This document shows, piece after piece, positions 1 to 8,187 of a stretch of 64,000 nucleotides of DNA. This DNA comes from Azospirillum sp. 412522 (GTDB taxonomy: Bacteria; Pseudomonadota; Alphaproteobacteria; Azospirillales; Azospirillaceae). Every line of letters begins with the position of its first letter. Position 1 is the first letter of the stretch. The stretch is from contig NZ_RWIJ01000015.1 in assembly GCF_019805165.1 (NCBI RefSeq), positions 133,435 through 197,434 of the forward strand, read 5' to 3'. The notes below the pieces were generated by a model. That model ran no database searches. It was given only the letters and a program-made list of their open reading frames with translations, and was not told where the DNA came from. Made by a program: the position numbers and the translations under genes.

Positions 1-717
1 ACCATCCTGCGGGTGATCGGCGTGGTGTTCGGCGCGCTGGCGCTCGCCGATCCGGCCCGCGCCACCGCCGCCCCCTTCGGCACCATCAACGCGCTGTCGC
101 TGGCCGGCCACCGCAAGGACGGCTCGCGCTGGGTGATGTTCTCCTTCTTCGGCGGGGGCCTGGGCGGCAATCCGGAGACGGACGGGCTGAACCACGCCAA
201 CAACCCGATCTCCACCGCCACCATCCCGCCGGTGGAAATCCTGGAGGCGGCCTATCCGGTGATGTTCACCCAATGGGCGCTGCGCCCGGACTCCGCCGGC
301 GCCGGCCTGCATCGCGGCGGTCTGGGGGCCGTCTACGAGATCGAGGCGCTGACCGACGCCGACGTCTTCCTGCTGGGCGAGCGCGGCGTCTTCGCGCCCT
401 TCGGCGTGGCCGGCGGCACCCCTGCGGCACTGAACCGCTTCACCTGGCAGAGCGACGAGGGCGAGAAGTCGCCGCCGCTCGCCTCCAAGGTCACCGACGT
501 GAAGATCCGCGACGGCCAGCGCGTGCGGCTGGAGACGCCGGGCGGCGGCGGCTGGGGCGATCCCAAGCGCCGCGATGCCGAGGAGGTCGCCCGCGACGTG
601 CGGCTCGGCTATCTCGGCCGTGACGCGGCGCGCAGCACCTATGGCGTGGCGCTGAGCGAGGACGGCGCGCTCGACGTCGCCGCCACCGCGACCTTGCGCG
701 AACCCTCCGCCGCCTGA
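1..717 (+). CDS. hyuB: hydantoinase B/oxoprolinase family protein, C-terminal part (5' end outside window)
   Basis: The reading frame is open from base 1 and ends with TGA at 715-717, so the start lies upstream of the window. The 238 visible residues are the C-terminal part of a hydantoinase B/N-methylhydantoinase beta-type protein, including the glycine-rich FFGGGLGG stretch, the region LRPDSAGAGLHRGGLG and the final TPGGGGWGDPKRRD, all typical of the family. Full members are roughly 500-580 residues, so more than half is missing. HyuB works with HyuA in ATP-dependent opening of cyclic amides such as hydantoins or 5-oxoproline, but some relatives are carboxylases, so the substrate is not fixed. 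It is followed 20 bp later by hyuA and heads the operon visible here. Confidence 0.9.
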   Translation, partial: TILRVIGVVFGALALADPARATAAPFGTINALSLAGHRKDGSRWVMFSFFGGGLGGNPETDGLNHANNPISTATIPPVEILEAAYPVMFTQWALRPDSAGAGLHRGGLGAVYEIEALTDADVFLLGERGVFAPFGVAGGTPAALNRFTWQSDEGEKSPPLASKVTDVKIRDGQRVRLETPGGGGWGDPKRRDAEEVARDVRLGYLGRDAARSTYGVALSEDGALDVAATATLREPSAA

Positions 718-737
718 CGATTCCGGGATCCAAGATC

Positions 738-2810
738 ATGAGCAACGGCATCTCCAAGGGTGCAATCGTCGGCGTCGATGTCGGCGGCACCTTCACCGAC
801 CTGTTCCATTACGACGAGGCGCGCGGCAGCTTCCGCACCGCCAAGGTCCCCTCCAACCGCGGCGACGAGGCGGTCGGCTTCCTGGCCGGATTGCAGAGCT
901 TCGGGCCGGTCGCCGAACTGGGGTCCATCGTCCACGGCACCACCGTCGGCACCAACGCGCTGCTGGAGCGCAAGGGGGCCAAGGTCGGACTGATCACCAC
1001 CGCCGGCTTCCGCGACGTGCTGGAGATGCGCCGCCGCGACCGCCGCCACACCTGGGGCCTGTGGGGCGATTTCGTCCCCGTCGTCGATCGCGACATGCGG
1101 CTGGAGGTGACGGAGCGCACGCTGGCCGACGGCACGGTCCGCAGCGCCATCGACCCGGAGGAGGTGCGCGCCGCCGCCCGCAAACTGGCCGACCAGGGGG
1201 CAGAGGCGCTCGCCATCGTCTTCATCAACGCCTACGCCAACCCGGCCAACGAGCTGGCGGCGCTGGAGGCGGCGCGCGAGGTCTGGCCCAATGCCAACCT
1301 CGAATGCTCGTCGCGCATCCTGCCGGAAATCCGCGAGTTCGAGCGCACCTCAACCACCGCGCTGAACGCCTATCTCCAGCCGGTGGTCGGCAGCTACCTC
1401 GCCAAGCTCGACAACGCGCTGGCGGGGGAGGGGTTCGGCGGACGCTTCCATATCGTGCAGTCCAACGGCGGCGTGATGTCCACCGACACCGCGCGGCGGC
1501 TGCCGGTGCGCACCGCCCTGTCGGGGCCGGCGGCCGGCGTCATCGCCGCGGCGGCGATCTCCAAGGCGGCGGGCTTCCCCAACGTCATCACCGGCGACCT
1601 CGGCGGCACCAGCTTCGACGTGTCGCTGGTGGTGGATGGGCAGACCATGCTGGCCGCCCAGACCACCATCGATTTCGGCCTCGTCGTCCGCACGCCGATG
1701 ATCGAAATCACCACCATCGGTGCCGGCGGCGGCTCCATCGCCGGGGTCGATCCGGGCGGCATGCTCCAAGTCGGGCCGGAGAGCGCCGGCTCGAGGCCGG
1801 GGCCAGTCTGCTACGGCCAGGGCAACACGCGCCCGACCCTGACCGACGCCAACGTGCTGCTCGGCCGCATCAACGCCGAGCGTCCCATCGGCGGCAAGCT
1901 GGCGCGGCTGGACGTCGACGCCGCCCGAACCGCCATCGCCACCCATGTCGCCGAGCCGCTGGGACTCGACGTCATGGCGGCGGCGGAAGCCGTGGTGCGC
2001 ATCGCCAACAGCAAGATGGCCGGCGCCATCCGCCTCGTCTCCATCGAGCGCGGCCACGATCCGGCCAAATTCGCCGCCGTGCCCTTCGGCGGCGGCGGGG
2101 CGCTGCATGTCGGAGCGCTGATCAAGGAGGTCGGCTTGAAGGCGGCGCTGGTGCCGCGCTTCCCCGGCGTGACCTCGGCGCTCGGCTGCGTCATCGCCGA
2201 CATCCGCCACGATCAGGTGCAGACGGTCAATCTGCCGCTGGCGGGCATCGACGCGGGAGCGCTCGACCGCCGCATGGTCGAGGAGGCGGCCGCCGCCCGC
2301 GCCGTGGTGGAGTCAGCCGGGCTCAGCGTCGAGCGCATCGACCTCGTCTTCGAACTCGACATGCATTACATCGGCCAGACCCACACGGTCGCCGTGCCGC
2401 TGCCGGTGTCGGTGGAGAACGGCAGCACGGGGATCGACGAGGCGACCATCCGCGCTGCTTTCGAGCGGGCCTATCAGGCCTCCTTCAGCCGGCTGCTGCC
2501 GGGGGTGGGCGCCAAGATCGTCAACCTACGCACAGCTGCCATCGGCCGCCGTCCGCATTTCGACCTCTCCGCCCTTGCTCCGGCGGCCGGGACGACGGTG
2601 GAGGGCGCCTATGCCGGATCGCGGCCGGTGTGGTTCGACGGGGCTTGGCACGAGGCGGCGGTCTACAACCGGCTCGACTTGCCGGTCGGCGCCGTGATCC
2701 AGGGGCCGGCGATCCTGGAGCAGCCGGACGCCACCACCGTCATCGACCCCGACCTATCCGCCCGCGTCGACGGCTTCGGCAACGTCATCGTCGAAAGGAG
2801 CGGCCGATGA
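738..2810 (+). CDS. hyuA: hydantoinase/oxoprolinase family protein, subunit A
   Basis: 690 residues, the usual length for HyuA/5-oxoprolinase N-terminal-type proteins. The N-terminus has the ASKHA-type nucleotide loop VGVDVGGTFTDLF at about residues 12-24, followed by GTTVGTNALLERKGA; the central hydantoinase A domain carries GDLGGTSFDVSLV (about 285-297) and VPFGGGGALH (about 450). These families use ATP to phosphorylate and open a lactam or imide ring, or in relatives to activate a ketone for carboxylation. The start is ATG at 738. The stop overlaps the next gene by the ATGA arrangement, so A is co-translated with the isochorismatase-fold gene. Family assignment is secure; the substrate is unknown. 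Confidence 0.93.
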   Translation: MSNGISKGAIVGVDVGGTFTDLFHYDEARGSFRTAKVPSNRGDEAVGFLAGLQSFGPVAELGSIVHGTTVGTNALLERKGAKVGLITTAGFRDVLEMRRRDRRHTWGLWGDFVPVVDRDMRLEVTERTLADGTVRSAIDPEEVRAAARKLADQGAEALAIVFINAYANPANELAALEAAREVWPNANLECSSRILPEIREFERTSTTALNAYLQPVVGSYLAKLDNALAGEGFGGRFHIVQSNGGVMSTDTARRLPVRTALSGPAAGVIAAAAISKAAGFPNVITGDLGGTSFDVSLVVDGQTMLAAQTTIDFGLVVRTPMIEITTIGAGGGSIAGVDPGGMLQVGPESAGSRPGPVCYGQGNTRPTLTDANVLLGRINAERPIGGKLARLDVDAARTAIATHVAEPLGLDVMAAAEAVVRIANSKMAGAIRLVSIERGHDPAKFAAVPFGGGGALHVGALIKEVGLKAALVPRFPGVTSALGCVIADIRHDQVQTVNLPLAGIDAGALDRRMVEEAAAARAVVESAGLSVERIDLVFELDMHYIGQTHTVAVPLPVSVENGSTGIDEATIRAAFERAYQASFSRLLPGVGAKIVNLRTAAIGRRPHFDLSALAPAAGTTVEGAYAGSRPVWFDGAWHEAAVYNRLDLPVGAVIQGPAILEQPDATTVIDPDLSARVDGFGNVIVERSGR

Positions 2811-3433
2811 GCGCCGTCGCCGTTCCCGCCCAGAATGCCGTTGGGCGCACCGCCCTGCTGGTCTGCGACCTCCAGAACGACTTCATTCACCCGGACGGTG
2901 CCTATGGACGCGCCGGGCAGACGGCGCCGGAAATCCTGGCGCTGCCGGAACGGGTGAAGCCGCTGGCCGACCTGCTGCGTGCGCGGGGCGGTTGGGTGAT
3001 CTCCACCAACTTCACGCTGGTGCCCGGCCGCGGCGGCGAGCCGATGATCTCGCCTCACCTGAAGACGCTGCGGCCCTTCCTGACCAAGGGCGATTTCCAG
3101 CCGGGGAACTGGGGACACCGCACGGTGGACGCTCTCCAGCCCGTCGATGTCGAGGTGGAGAAGGTCGCCTATTCCGCCTTCTACATGTCGCGGCTGGAAT
3201 GGGTGTTGCGGAAATGCGGGGTCGAGCGGCTGCTGGTCTGCGGCATCGTCACCAATGGCGGCGTCGCCTCGACCGTGCGCGACGCCCATGTGCGGGAGTT
3301 CGACACCATCCTGCTGGAGGACGGCTGCGCCGCCTTCAGCCGCGAGGTGCATGAGGTCTCCGTCGCCGCCCTGCGCCCGGTCTGCCGGGTGGCGACCGTC
3401 GCGGCGATGCTGGAGGAGGTTGCCAACCCATGA
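2807..3433 (+). CDS. isochorismatase-fold (cysteine-hydrolase-like) protein with Gly in place of catalytic Cys
   Basis: 208 residues starting at ATG 2807, which overlaps the hyuA stop (ATGA) and follows an AAGGAG-like site. The fold markers are the first catalytic Asp in LLVCDLQNDFIHPDG (about residues 17-31), a Lys in VEKVAYSAFYMS, and the cis-peptide/nucleophile region GIVTNGGVASTVRDA. In amidases of this superfamily (nicotinamidase, N-carbamoylsarcosine amidase, biuret hydrolase) that segment reads TN-x-Cys-V; here the codon at the cysteine position is GGC, glycine. True isochorismatases (EntB, PhzD) also lack the cysteine, but their surrounding motif differs. A carbamoyl-amidase would fit beside a hydantoinase, yet without the thiol the mechanism must differ or the protein is non-catalytic. 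Confidence 0.85.
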   Translation: MSAVAVPAQNAVGRTALLVCDLQNDFIHPDGAYGRAGQTAPEILALPERVKPLADLLRARGGWVISTNFTLVPGRGGEPMISPHLKTLRPFLTKGDFQPGNWGHRTVDALQPVDVEVEKVAYSAFYMSRLEWVLRKCGVERLLVCGIVTNGGVASTVRDAHVREFDTILLEDGCAAFSREVHEVSVAALRPVCRVATVAAMLEEVANP

Positions 3434-4836
3434 GCCGCATCCTGCCCGCCGACGGCGTGGCGTTCGAGTTCACCGTCCCGGTCGTCGTGATCGGCGGCGG
3501 GGCGGCCGGCATGGTCGCGGCGCTCGCCGCCCATGAACGGGGTGCCGGCGTGCTGGTGCTGGAGCGTGACGCGCTGCCCCAGGGGTCCACCGCCCTGTCG
3601 GCCGGGCTGATTCCGGCGCCGGGCACCCGCTGGCAGCGCGACGCCGGCATCGAGGACAGCCCGGATCGCTTCGCCGCCGACATCCTCGCCAAGGCGAAGG
3701 GGGAGCCGGACCCGACCGCGGTCGCCCGCGTGGCGCAGGCGGTCGGACCGGCGCTGGAATGGCTGGCCGACCGCTATGGGTTGCCGTTCTCGGTGGTGGA
3801 CAATTTCAGCTATCCCGGCCATAGCGCCCGGCGCATGCACGGGCTGCCGAGCCGGTCGGGGGCGGAACTGATCGACCGGCTGCGCGGCGCCGTCGAGGCC
3901 GCCGGCATCGACGTGCTGTGCGAGGCGCAGGTCACCGCCCTCCATGCCGACGGCGCCCGTGTGTGCGGCGTCGAGGTCACCCGGCCCGACGGCAGCGTCG
4001 AGCGGGTCGGCTGCGGCGCGCTGGTCCTCGCCTGCAACGGCTATGGCGGCAACAGGGCGCTGGTCGGGCGGCATGTGCCGGAACTGGCCGACGCGCTCTA
4101 TTTCGGCCATCCCGGCAACCAGGGCGACGCGCTGCTGTGGGGCGAGGCAATGGGCGCCGCCACCCGGCACCTGTCGGGGCACCAGGGTCACGGCTCGGTC
4201 GCGCATCCCGCCGGCATCCTCGTCACCTGGGCGACGATCACCGAGGGTGGCGTGCAGGTGAACACGGAGGGTCAGCGCTTTTCCAACGAGGCGCAGGGCT
4301 ATTCGGAACAGGCCGCCATCGTGCTGCGTCAGCCGGACGGCATCGCCTGGACCGTTTTCGACGAACGCATCGCCGGCATCGCCCGCCAGTTCGAGGATTT
4401 CCGGCAGGCCGAGGCGATGGGCGCGGTGCTGACCGCCGACACGCCCGCCGAACTTGCCCGGCAGACGAAGATCGGCGCGGAGGCTCTCGCCGCCACGCTG
4501 GCCGAGGTCGATCTGCTGAAGGCGGAGGGGGGAACCGACCGGTTCGGGCGCAGCTTCGCCGGCTCGGCGCCGCTGGTCCCGCCCTACCGGGCGGTCCGCG
4601 TCACCGGCGCGCTGTTCCATACCCAGGGCGGGCTGGTCGTCGATGACGAGGCGCGCGTGCTGGATGCCCAGGGGACGCCGCTGCCCAATCTCTTCGCCGC
4701 CGGCGGGGCCGCCTGCGGCGTGTCGGGATCCAGGGCGTCCGGCTATCTGTCCGGCAACGGCCTGCTGACCGCGGTGGCGCTGGGGCGCATCGCCGGAACG
4801 GCCGCCGCCGTCGTGAAGGAGGAAAGCAACCGATGA
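3430..4836 (+). CDS. FAD-dependent oxidoreductase (FAD_binding_2, fumarate reductase/tricarballylate dehydrogenase-like)
   Basis: 468 residues; the start ATG overlaps the previous stop (ATGA). The N-terminal dinucleotide-binding segment VVVIGGGAAGMVAALAA is at about residues 16-32 and is followed by the acidic VLERD end of strand 2. The C-terminal FAD-closing segment NLFAAGGAACGVSGSR and GYLSGNGLL is typical of flavoproteins related to fumarate reductase, 3-ketosteroid dehydrogenase and tricarballylate dehydrogenase (TcuA is a similar length). Such enzymes introduce or reduce a C=C bond next to a carbonyl or carboxylate. Placed directly before LeuC/LeuD-like hydro-lyases, a dehydrogenation followed by hydration is a sensible inference. 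No signal peptide is seen, so it is probably cytoplasmic. Confidence 0.85.
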   Translation: MSRILPADGVAFEFTVPVVVIGGGAAGMVAALAAHERGAGVLVLERDALPQGSTALSAGLIPAPGTRWQRDAGIEDSPDRFAADILAKAKGEPDPTAVARVAQAVGPALEWLADRYGLPFSVVDNFSYPGHSARRMHGLPSRSGAELIDRLRGAVEAAGIDVLCEAQVTALHADGARVCGVEVTRPDGSVERVGCGALVLACNGYGGNRALVGRHVPELADALYFGHPGNQGDALLWGEAMGAATRHLSGHQGHGSVAHPAGILVTWATITEGGVQVNTEGQRFSNEAQGYSEQAAIVLRQPDGIAWTVFDERIAGIARQFEDFRQAEAMGAVLTADTPAELARQTKIGAEALAATLAEVDLLKAEGGTDRFGRSFAGSAPLVPPYRAVRVTGALFHTQGGLVVDDEARVLDAQGTPLPNLFAAGGAACGVSGSRASGYLSGNGLLTAVALGRIAGTAAAVVKEESNR

Positions 4837-6254
4837 CCTCGCAGCCACGCAGCCTGTTCGAGAAGGTGTGGGACGCCCATGTCGTGGCGACCCGGCCGGA
4901 CGGTCAGGCCCTGCTCGCCATCGACCGTCATTTCCTGCACGAGGGATCCTTCCACGCCTTCGGCATGATCGACCATGCCGGCCGCCAGGTGCGCCGGCCG
5001 GAGCTGACCTTCGCCGTCGCCGACCATTACGTGCCGTCGCACAGCCGGTCCAGGCCGATCGCCGACCCTGAGATCGCCAACATGGTGACGATGCTGGAGG
5101 CGAATGCCGGCCGCCACGGGCTGCGCCATTTCGGCCTGCACGACCCGGCGCAGGGCATCGTCCATGTGCTGGCGCCGGAACAGGGGCTGACGCTGCCCGG
5201 CCTGACCATCGTCTGCGGCGACAGCCACACCTCCACCCACGGCGCCTTCGGCGCGCTGGCCTTCGGCATCGGCGCCACCGAGGTGTCGCATGTGCTGGCG
5301 ACCCAGACGCTGTGGCAGCGCCGGCCGAAGACGATGCGCATCACGGTGGACGGAATGCTGGGGCCGCATGTGACGGCCAAGGATTTGATCCTGGCGGTGA
5401 TCGCCGCCATCGGCGCCGACGGGGCCGCCGGCCATGTCATCGAATATGCCGGCAGCGCCATTCGTGCCCTGTCAATGGAAGGGCGCCTGACCGTCTGCAA
5501 CATGTCGATCGAGGCGGGCGCGCGCGCCGGCATGATCGCGCCCGACGACACCACCTTCTCCTGGATCGAAGGGCGGCCTTTCGCTCCCAAGGGCGAGCTG
5601 TTCGACCGCGCCGTCGAGCATTGGCGGACCCTGCCCAGCGACGCCGGCGCCAGCTTCGACCGCGAGGTGACGCTGGATGCCGCCGACATCGCCCCGGCGG
5701 TGACCTGGGGGACCAGCCCCGAGACCGCGGTTCCGGTGACGGCGGCGGTCCCCGACCCCGGTGCCGAGGCCGACCCGGTGCGTGCCGGCCAGATGCGCAA
5801 GATGCTGGACTACATGGGCCTCGCCCCTGGCATGGCGCTGGAGGAGGTACCCATCGACCGCGTCTTCATCGGGTCCTGCACCAACGCCCGATTGGAGGAT
5901 CTGCGCGCCGCCGCCGAGGTGCTGCGCGGCCGGCGGGCGGTGGTGCCGGGTCTGGTGGTGCCGGGGTCGGTCCCGGTGCGCCGGCAGGCGGAAGCCGAGG
6001 GGCTGGACCGCGTCTTCATCGACGCCGGGCTGGAATGGGGGGAGCCGGGCTGCTCGATGTGCGTCGGCATCAACGGCGACCTCGTTCCGGCGGGGGAGCG
6101 CTGCGCCTCCACCACCAACCGCAACTTCCCCGGCCGGCAGGGGCCGAACGCCCGCACCCATCTGATGAGTCCGGCGATGGCCGCCGCCGCCGCCGCGACC
6201 GGCAGGCTCACCGATGTCAGAACGCTGGATGTCCGCAAGCTGGGAGTTTCCTGA
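4833..6254 (+). CDS. LeuC-like 3-isopropylmalate dehydratase/aconitase-family large subunit
   Basis: 473 residues, normal for LeuC. The start at 4833 overlaps the previous stop (ATGA) with an AAGGAGGAAA ribosome site. The three [4Fe-4S] ligands are visible: Cys349 in IGSCTNAR and Cys407/Cys410 in EPGCSMCVG. Other aconitase signatures are CGDSHTSTHGAFG and NRNFPGRQGPNA. The enzyme family moves a hydroxyl group by dehydration/rehydration of 2- or 3-hydroxy-diacids. A role in leucine synthesis is possible, but no leuB or leuA is nearby and the gene sits inside a hydantoinase catabolic operon. Acting on a maleate-, citraconate- or dimethylmalate-like diacid is therefore an alternative, as for other aconitase-family hydratases. 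I leave the symbol blank for that reason. Confidence 0.88.
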   Translation: MTSQPRSLFEKVWDAHVVATRPDGQALLAIDRHFLHEGSFHAFGMIDHAGRQVRRPELTFAVADHYVPSHSRSRPIADPEIANMVTMLEANAGRHGLRHFGLHDPAQGIVHVLAPEQGLTLPGLTIVCGDSHTSTHGAFGALAFGIGATEVSHVLATQTLWQRRPKTMRITVDGMLGPHVTAKDLILAVIAAIGADGAAGHVIEYAGSAIRALSMEGRLTVCNMSIEAGARAGMIAPDDTTFSWIEGRPFAPKGELFDRAVEHWRTLPSDAGASFDREVTLDAADIAPAVTWGTSPETAVPVTAAVPDPGAEADPVRAGQMRKMLDYMGLAPGMALEEVPIDRVFIGSCTNARLEDLRAAAEVLRGRRAVVPGLVVPGSVPVRRQAEAEGLDRVFIDAGLEWGEPGCSMCVGINGDLVPAGERCASTTNRNFPGRQGPNARTHLMSPAMAAAAAATGRLTDVRTLDVRKLGVS

Positions 6255-6256
6255 GG

Positions 6257-6856
6257 ATGGAGCCCTTCGTCACGCTGACCGCGCCGGCGGTGCCGCTCGA
6301 CATCGCCAACATCGACACCGACCAGCTTCTGCCCGCCCGCTTCCTGAAGAAGCCACGCAGCGCCGGCTACGGCAATTTCCTGTTCCATGACGAGCGCAAG
6401 CCGGGCTTCCCGCTGGACGATCCCGCCTATGCCGGCGCCCGTGTCCTGGTGGCCGACCGCAATTTCGGTTGCGGGTCGTCGCGCGAGGGGGCGGTCTACG
6501 CCCTGGTGGACGGCGGTTTCCGCTGCGTCGTCGCCCCCAGCTTCGGCGACATCTTCGCCGCCAACGCCGCCAAGAACGGCCTTCTGACGGTGACCCTGCC
6601 GGAGGTGGTGGTGGCGGGCCTGCGCCGGCAGTTGCAGGAGGCGCCGGGGGCCGTGGTGACGGTCGATCTGCCGGCCCAGACCCTGACCGGGCCGGACGGC
6701 CGGGCGCTGTCCTTCGCCATCGACCCGTTCAAGAAGGAATGCCTGGTCGAGGGCCTCGACGACGTGGCGCTGACCCTGCGCCAGCAGGACGCCATCGACG
6801 CCTTCGACCGGATGGATGCGGAGCGGCGGCCCTGGGTGAAGCCGGGCAGGGGATGA
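6257..6856 (+). CDS. LeuD-like 3-isopropylmalate dehydratase small subunit
   Basis: 199 residues from ATG 6257, two bases after the large-subunit stop. It has the swivel-domain hallmarks of LeuD: IANIDTDQLLPARFLKK near the N-terminus, DRNFGCGSSREGAVYAL (the substrate-binding loop) at about residues 70-86, and SFGDIFAANAAKNGLL. It should assemble with the preceding LeuC-like subunit into one hydro-lyase. The length and C-terminus (IDPFKKECLVEGLDDVALTL) match ordinary LeuD proteins. It is the last gene of the operon; a GC-rich inverted-repeat region follows immediately. Confidence 0.9.
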   Translation: MEPFVTLTAPAVPLDIANIDTDQLLPARFLKKPRSAGYGNFLFHDERKPGFPLDDPAYAGARVLVADRNFGCGSSREGAVYALVDGGFRCVVAPSFGDIFAANAAKNGLLTVTLPEVVVAGLRRQLQEAPGAVVTVDLPAQTLTGPDGRALSFAIDPFKKECLVEGLDDVALTLRQQDAIDAFDRMDAERRPWVKPGRG

Positions 6857-6865
6857 GGGGTTTTT

Positions 6866-7102
6866 CTCCCTCTCCCGCCCCGGGAGAGGGCATGGAGCCG
6901 ACGGCCGCAGGCCGGACGAGCGCCGATAGGCGATCGTAGGTGGAATGCAGTCGCGAGACTTGCGAGCGACTTCGGGGCCCATGGCATCGCCATGGGAAGG
7001 GTGAGGGGTGATCCAAGGAACCATGCGGTTCGGGAGTCTTGCCTTACCCCTCACCCTCCCCGCCTTCGGCGGGTCCCCTCCCTCTCCCGGGGCGGGAGAG
7101 GG
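6866..7102. repeat. Long imperfect inverted-repeat element between convergent genes
   Basis: A self-complementary block at 6866-6890 (CCCTCTCCCGCCCCGGGAG followed by AGGG) recurs in inverted orientation at 7077-7102. Inside, GGGTGAGGGGT near 6999-7009 pairs with ACCCCTCACCC at 7046-7056. The whole stretch can fold back on itself and lies between leuD (+) and ppk2 (-), so it probably acts as a bidirectional terminator. Its composition resembles dispersed intergenic repeats found in GC-rich alphaproteobacteria, but copy number cannot be judged from this window. Confidence 0.65.
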
Positions 7103-7111
7103 CAGTTATCG

Positions 7112-7972
7112 CTACACTCGACTTTGCCGTTCCTCGTCCGATACGCCCGATCCCGACTGGTCGGGTTGAACTCCCAGGATTTCCGCGGCGATCCTCGCGA
7201 CGTTGCCGTCGATGGGGGGCGGGGCGATGTTCACGCCGTCCTTGAGGGCGGCGGTGACGATCTCCAGAACCTTGAGGCGGGCATGCCATTTGGAGTTCGC
7301 CTCCACCGCGTGCCAGGGCGCATTGGGGGTGGAGGTGCGGTCGAACATCGCCTCCACCGCCTTGACGTAGTCGTCCCATTTGGCGCGGTTGCGCAGATCC
7401 TCCTCCGTCAGCTTCCAGCGCTTGTAGGGGTTCTTCATCCGCTCGCGGAAGCGTTCGAGCTGCTCTTCCGGGGTGATGTGCAGGAACAGCTTGACGATGC
7501 GCACGCCGTCGTCGGTCAGCAGCCGCTCGAACTCGTTGATCTCGTCATAGGCGCGCTTCCACTGGTCCTTGGTGGCGAACTTCTCCACCCGCTCCACCAT
7601 GACGCGGCCGTACCAGGAGCGGTCGAAGATGGCGAAGGTGCCGGCCGCCGGCAGCTTGGTCCAGAAGCGGTACAGGTAATGCTTTCCCTGTTCCTCCGCC
7701 GTGGGGGCGGAGATCGGCCAGACGTGGAAGCCGCGCGGGTCGAGCGGTTCGGTCATGCGGCGGATGGCGCCGCCCTTGCCGGCGGCGTCCCAGCCCTCGA
7801 ACACGACGATGGCGCGGCGCTTCTCGTGCCAGTAGGTCTGCTGGATATGCAGCAGTTCCTTCTGCAGCTTGCCGAGACGGCGGTCGTACTCCTCCGCCGT
7901 CTCGATCCGCGTCTTGTCCTGGTCCAGTTTGCCGAGGCGGATTTTCGAGACCTTGCCGGGCTTTTCGGCCAT
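7112..7972 (-). CDS. ppk2: polyphosphate kinase 2 family protein
   Basis: 286 residues from ATG 7972, chosen because AGGA lies 8 bases upstream; an in-frame ATG three codons earlier has no better site. PPK2 signatures are the Walker A segment FEGWDAAGKGGAIRRM (about residues 53-68), WPISAPTAEEQGKHYLYRFW, the Walker B/base-binding DRSWYGRVMVERVE, and the lid region downstream. PPK2 enzymes transfer phosphate between polyphosphate and nucleoside mono- or diphosphates. The sequence around Walker A and B resembles single catalytic units of polyphosphate:AMP phosphotransferases, but class cannot be fixed by eye. It is cytoplasmic and transcribed divergently from the glgE-like gene. Confidence 0.92.
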   Translation of the reverse strand: MAEKPGKVSKIRLGKLDQDKTRIETAEEYDRRLGKLQKELLHIQQTYWHEKRRAIVVFEGWDAAGKGGAIRRMTEPLDPRGFHVWPISAPTAEEQGKHYLYRFWTKLPAAGTFAIFDRSWYGRVMVERVEKFATKDQWKRAYDEINEFERLLTDDGVRIVKLFLHITPEEQLERFRERMKNPYKRWKLTEEDLRNRAKWDDYVKAVEAMFDRTSTPNAPWHAVEANSKWHARLKVLEIVTAALKDGVNIAPPPIDGNVARIAAEILGVQPDQSGSGVSDEERQSRV

Positions 7973-8187
7973 GCGCTGCATCCTGTGCTGGTGGTTGGGT
8001 TGCGGGTTGCCGACAGGGCGGGCGGAACCTTCACCGCCCCGGCGGGTTGACCGGCGGGGGCATGGTGCCGGTTGCGGCGCCGGCTCCGGCGCGCCCTTGA
8101 GGGGAACGGCGCCGATGCCGCTTCGCCGATCCCACAACGGGGGCGGCAGGCTGTCAACGGAGAAGCAGGGCTAAGGAAGGGGGTTCC

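Noticed and set aside
2807..3433. Assignment as an isochorismatase of siderophore synthesis
   Set aside because: No ent/dhb genes nearby and the residues around the active site follow the cysteine-hydrolase pattern apart from the Cys-to-Gly change.
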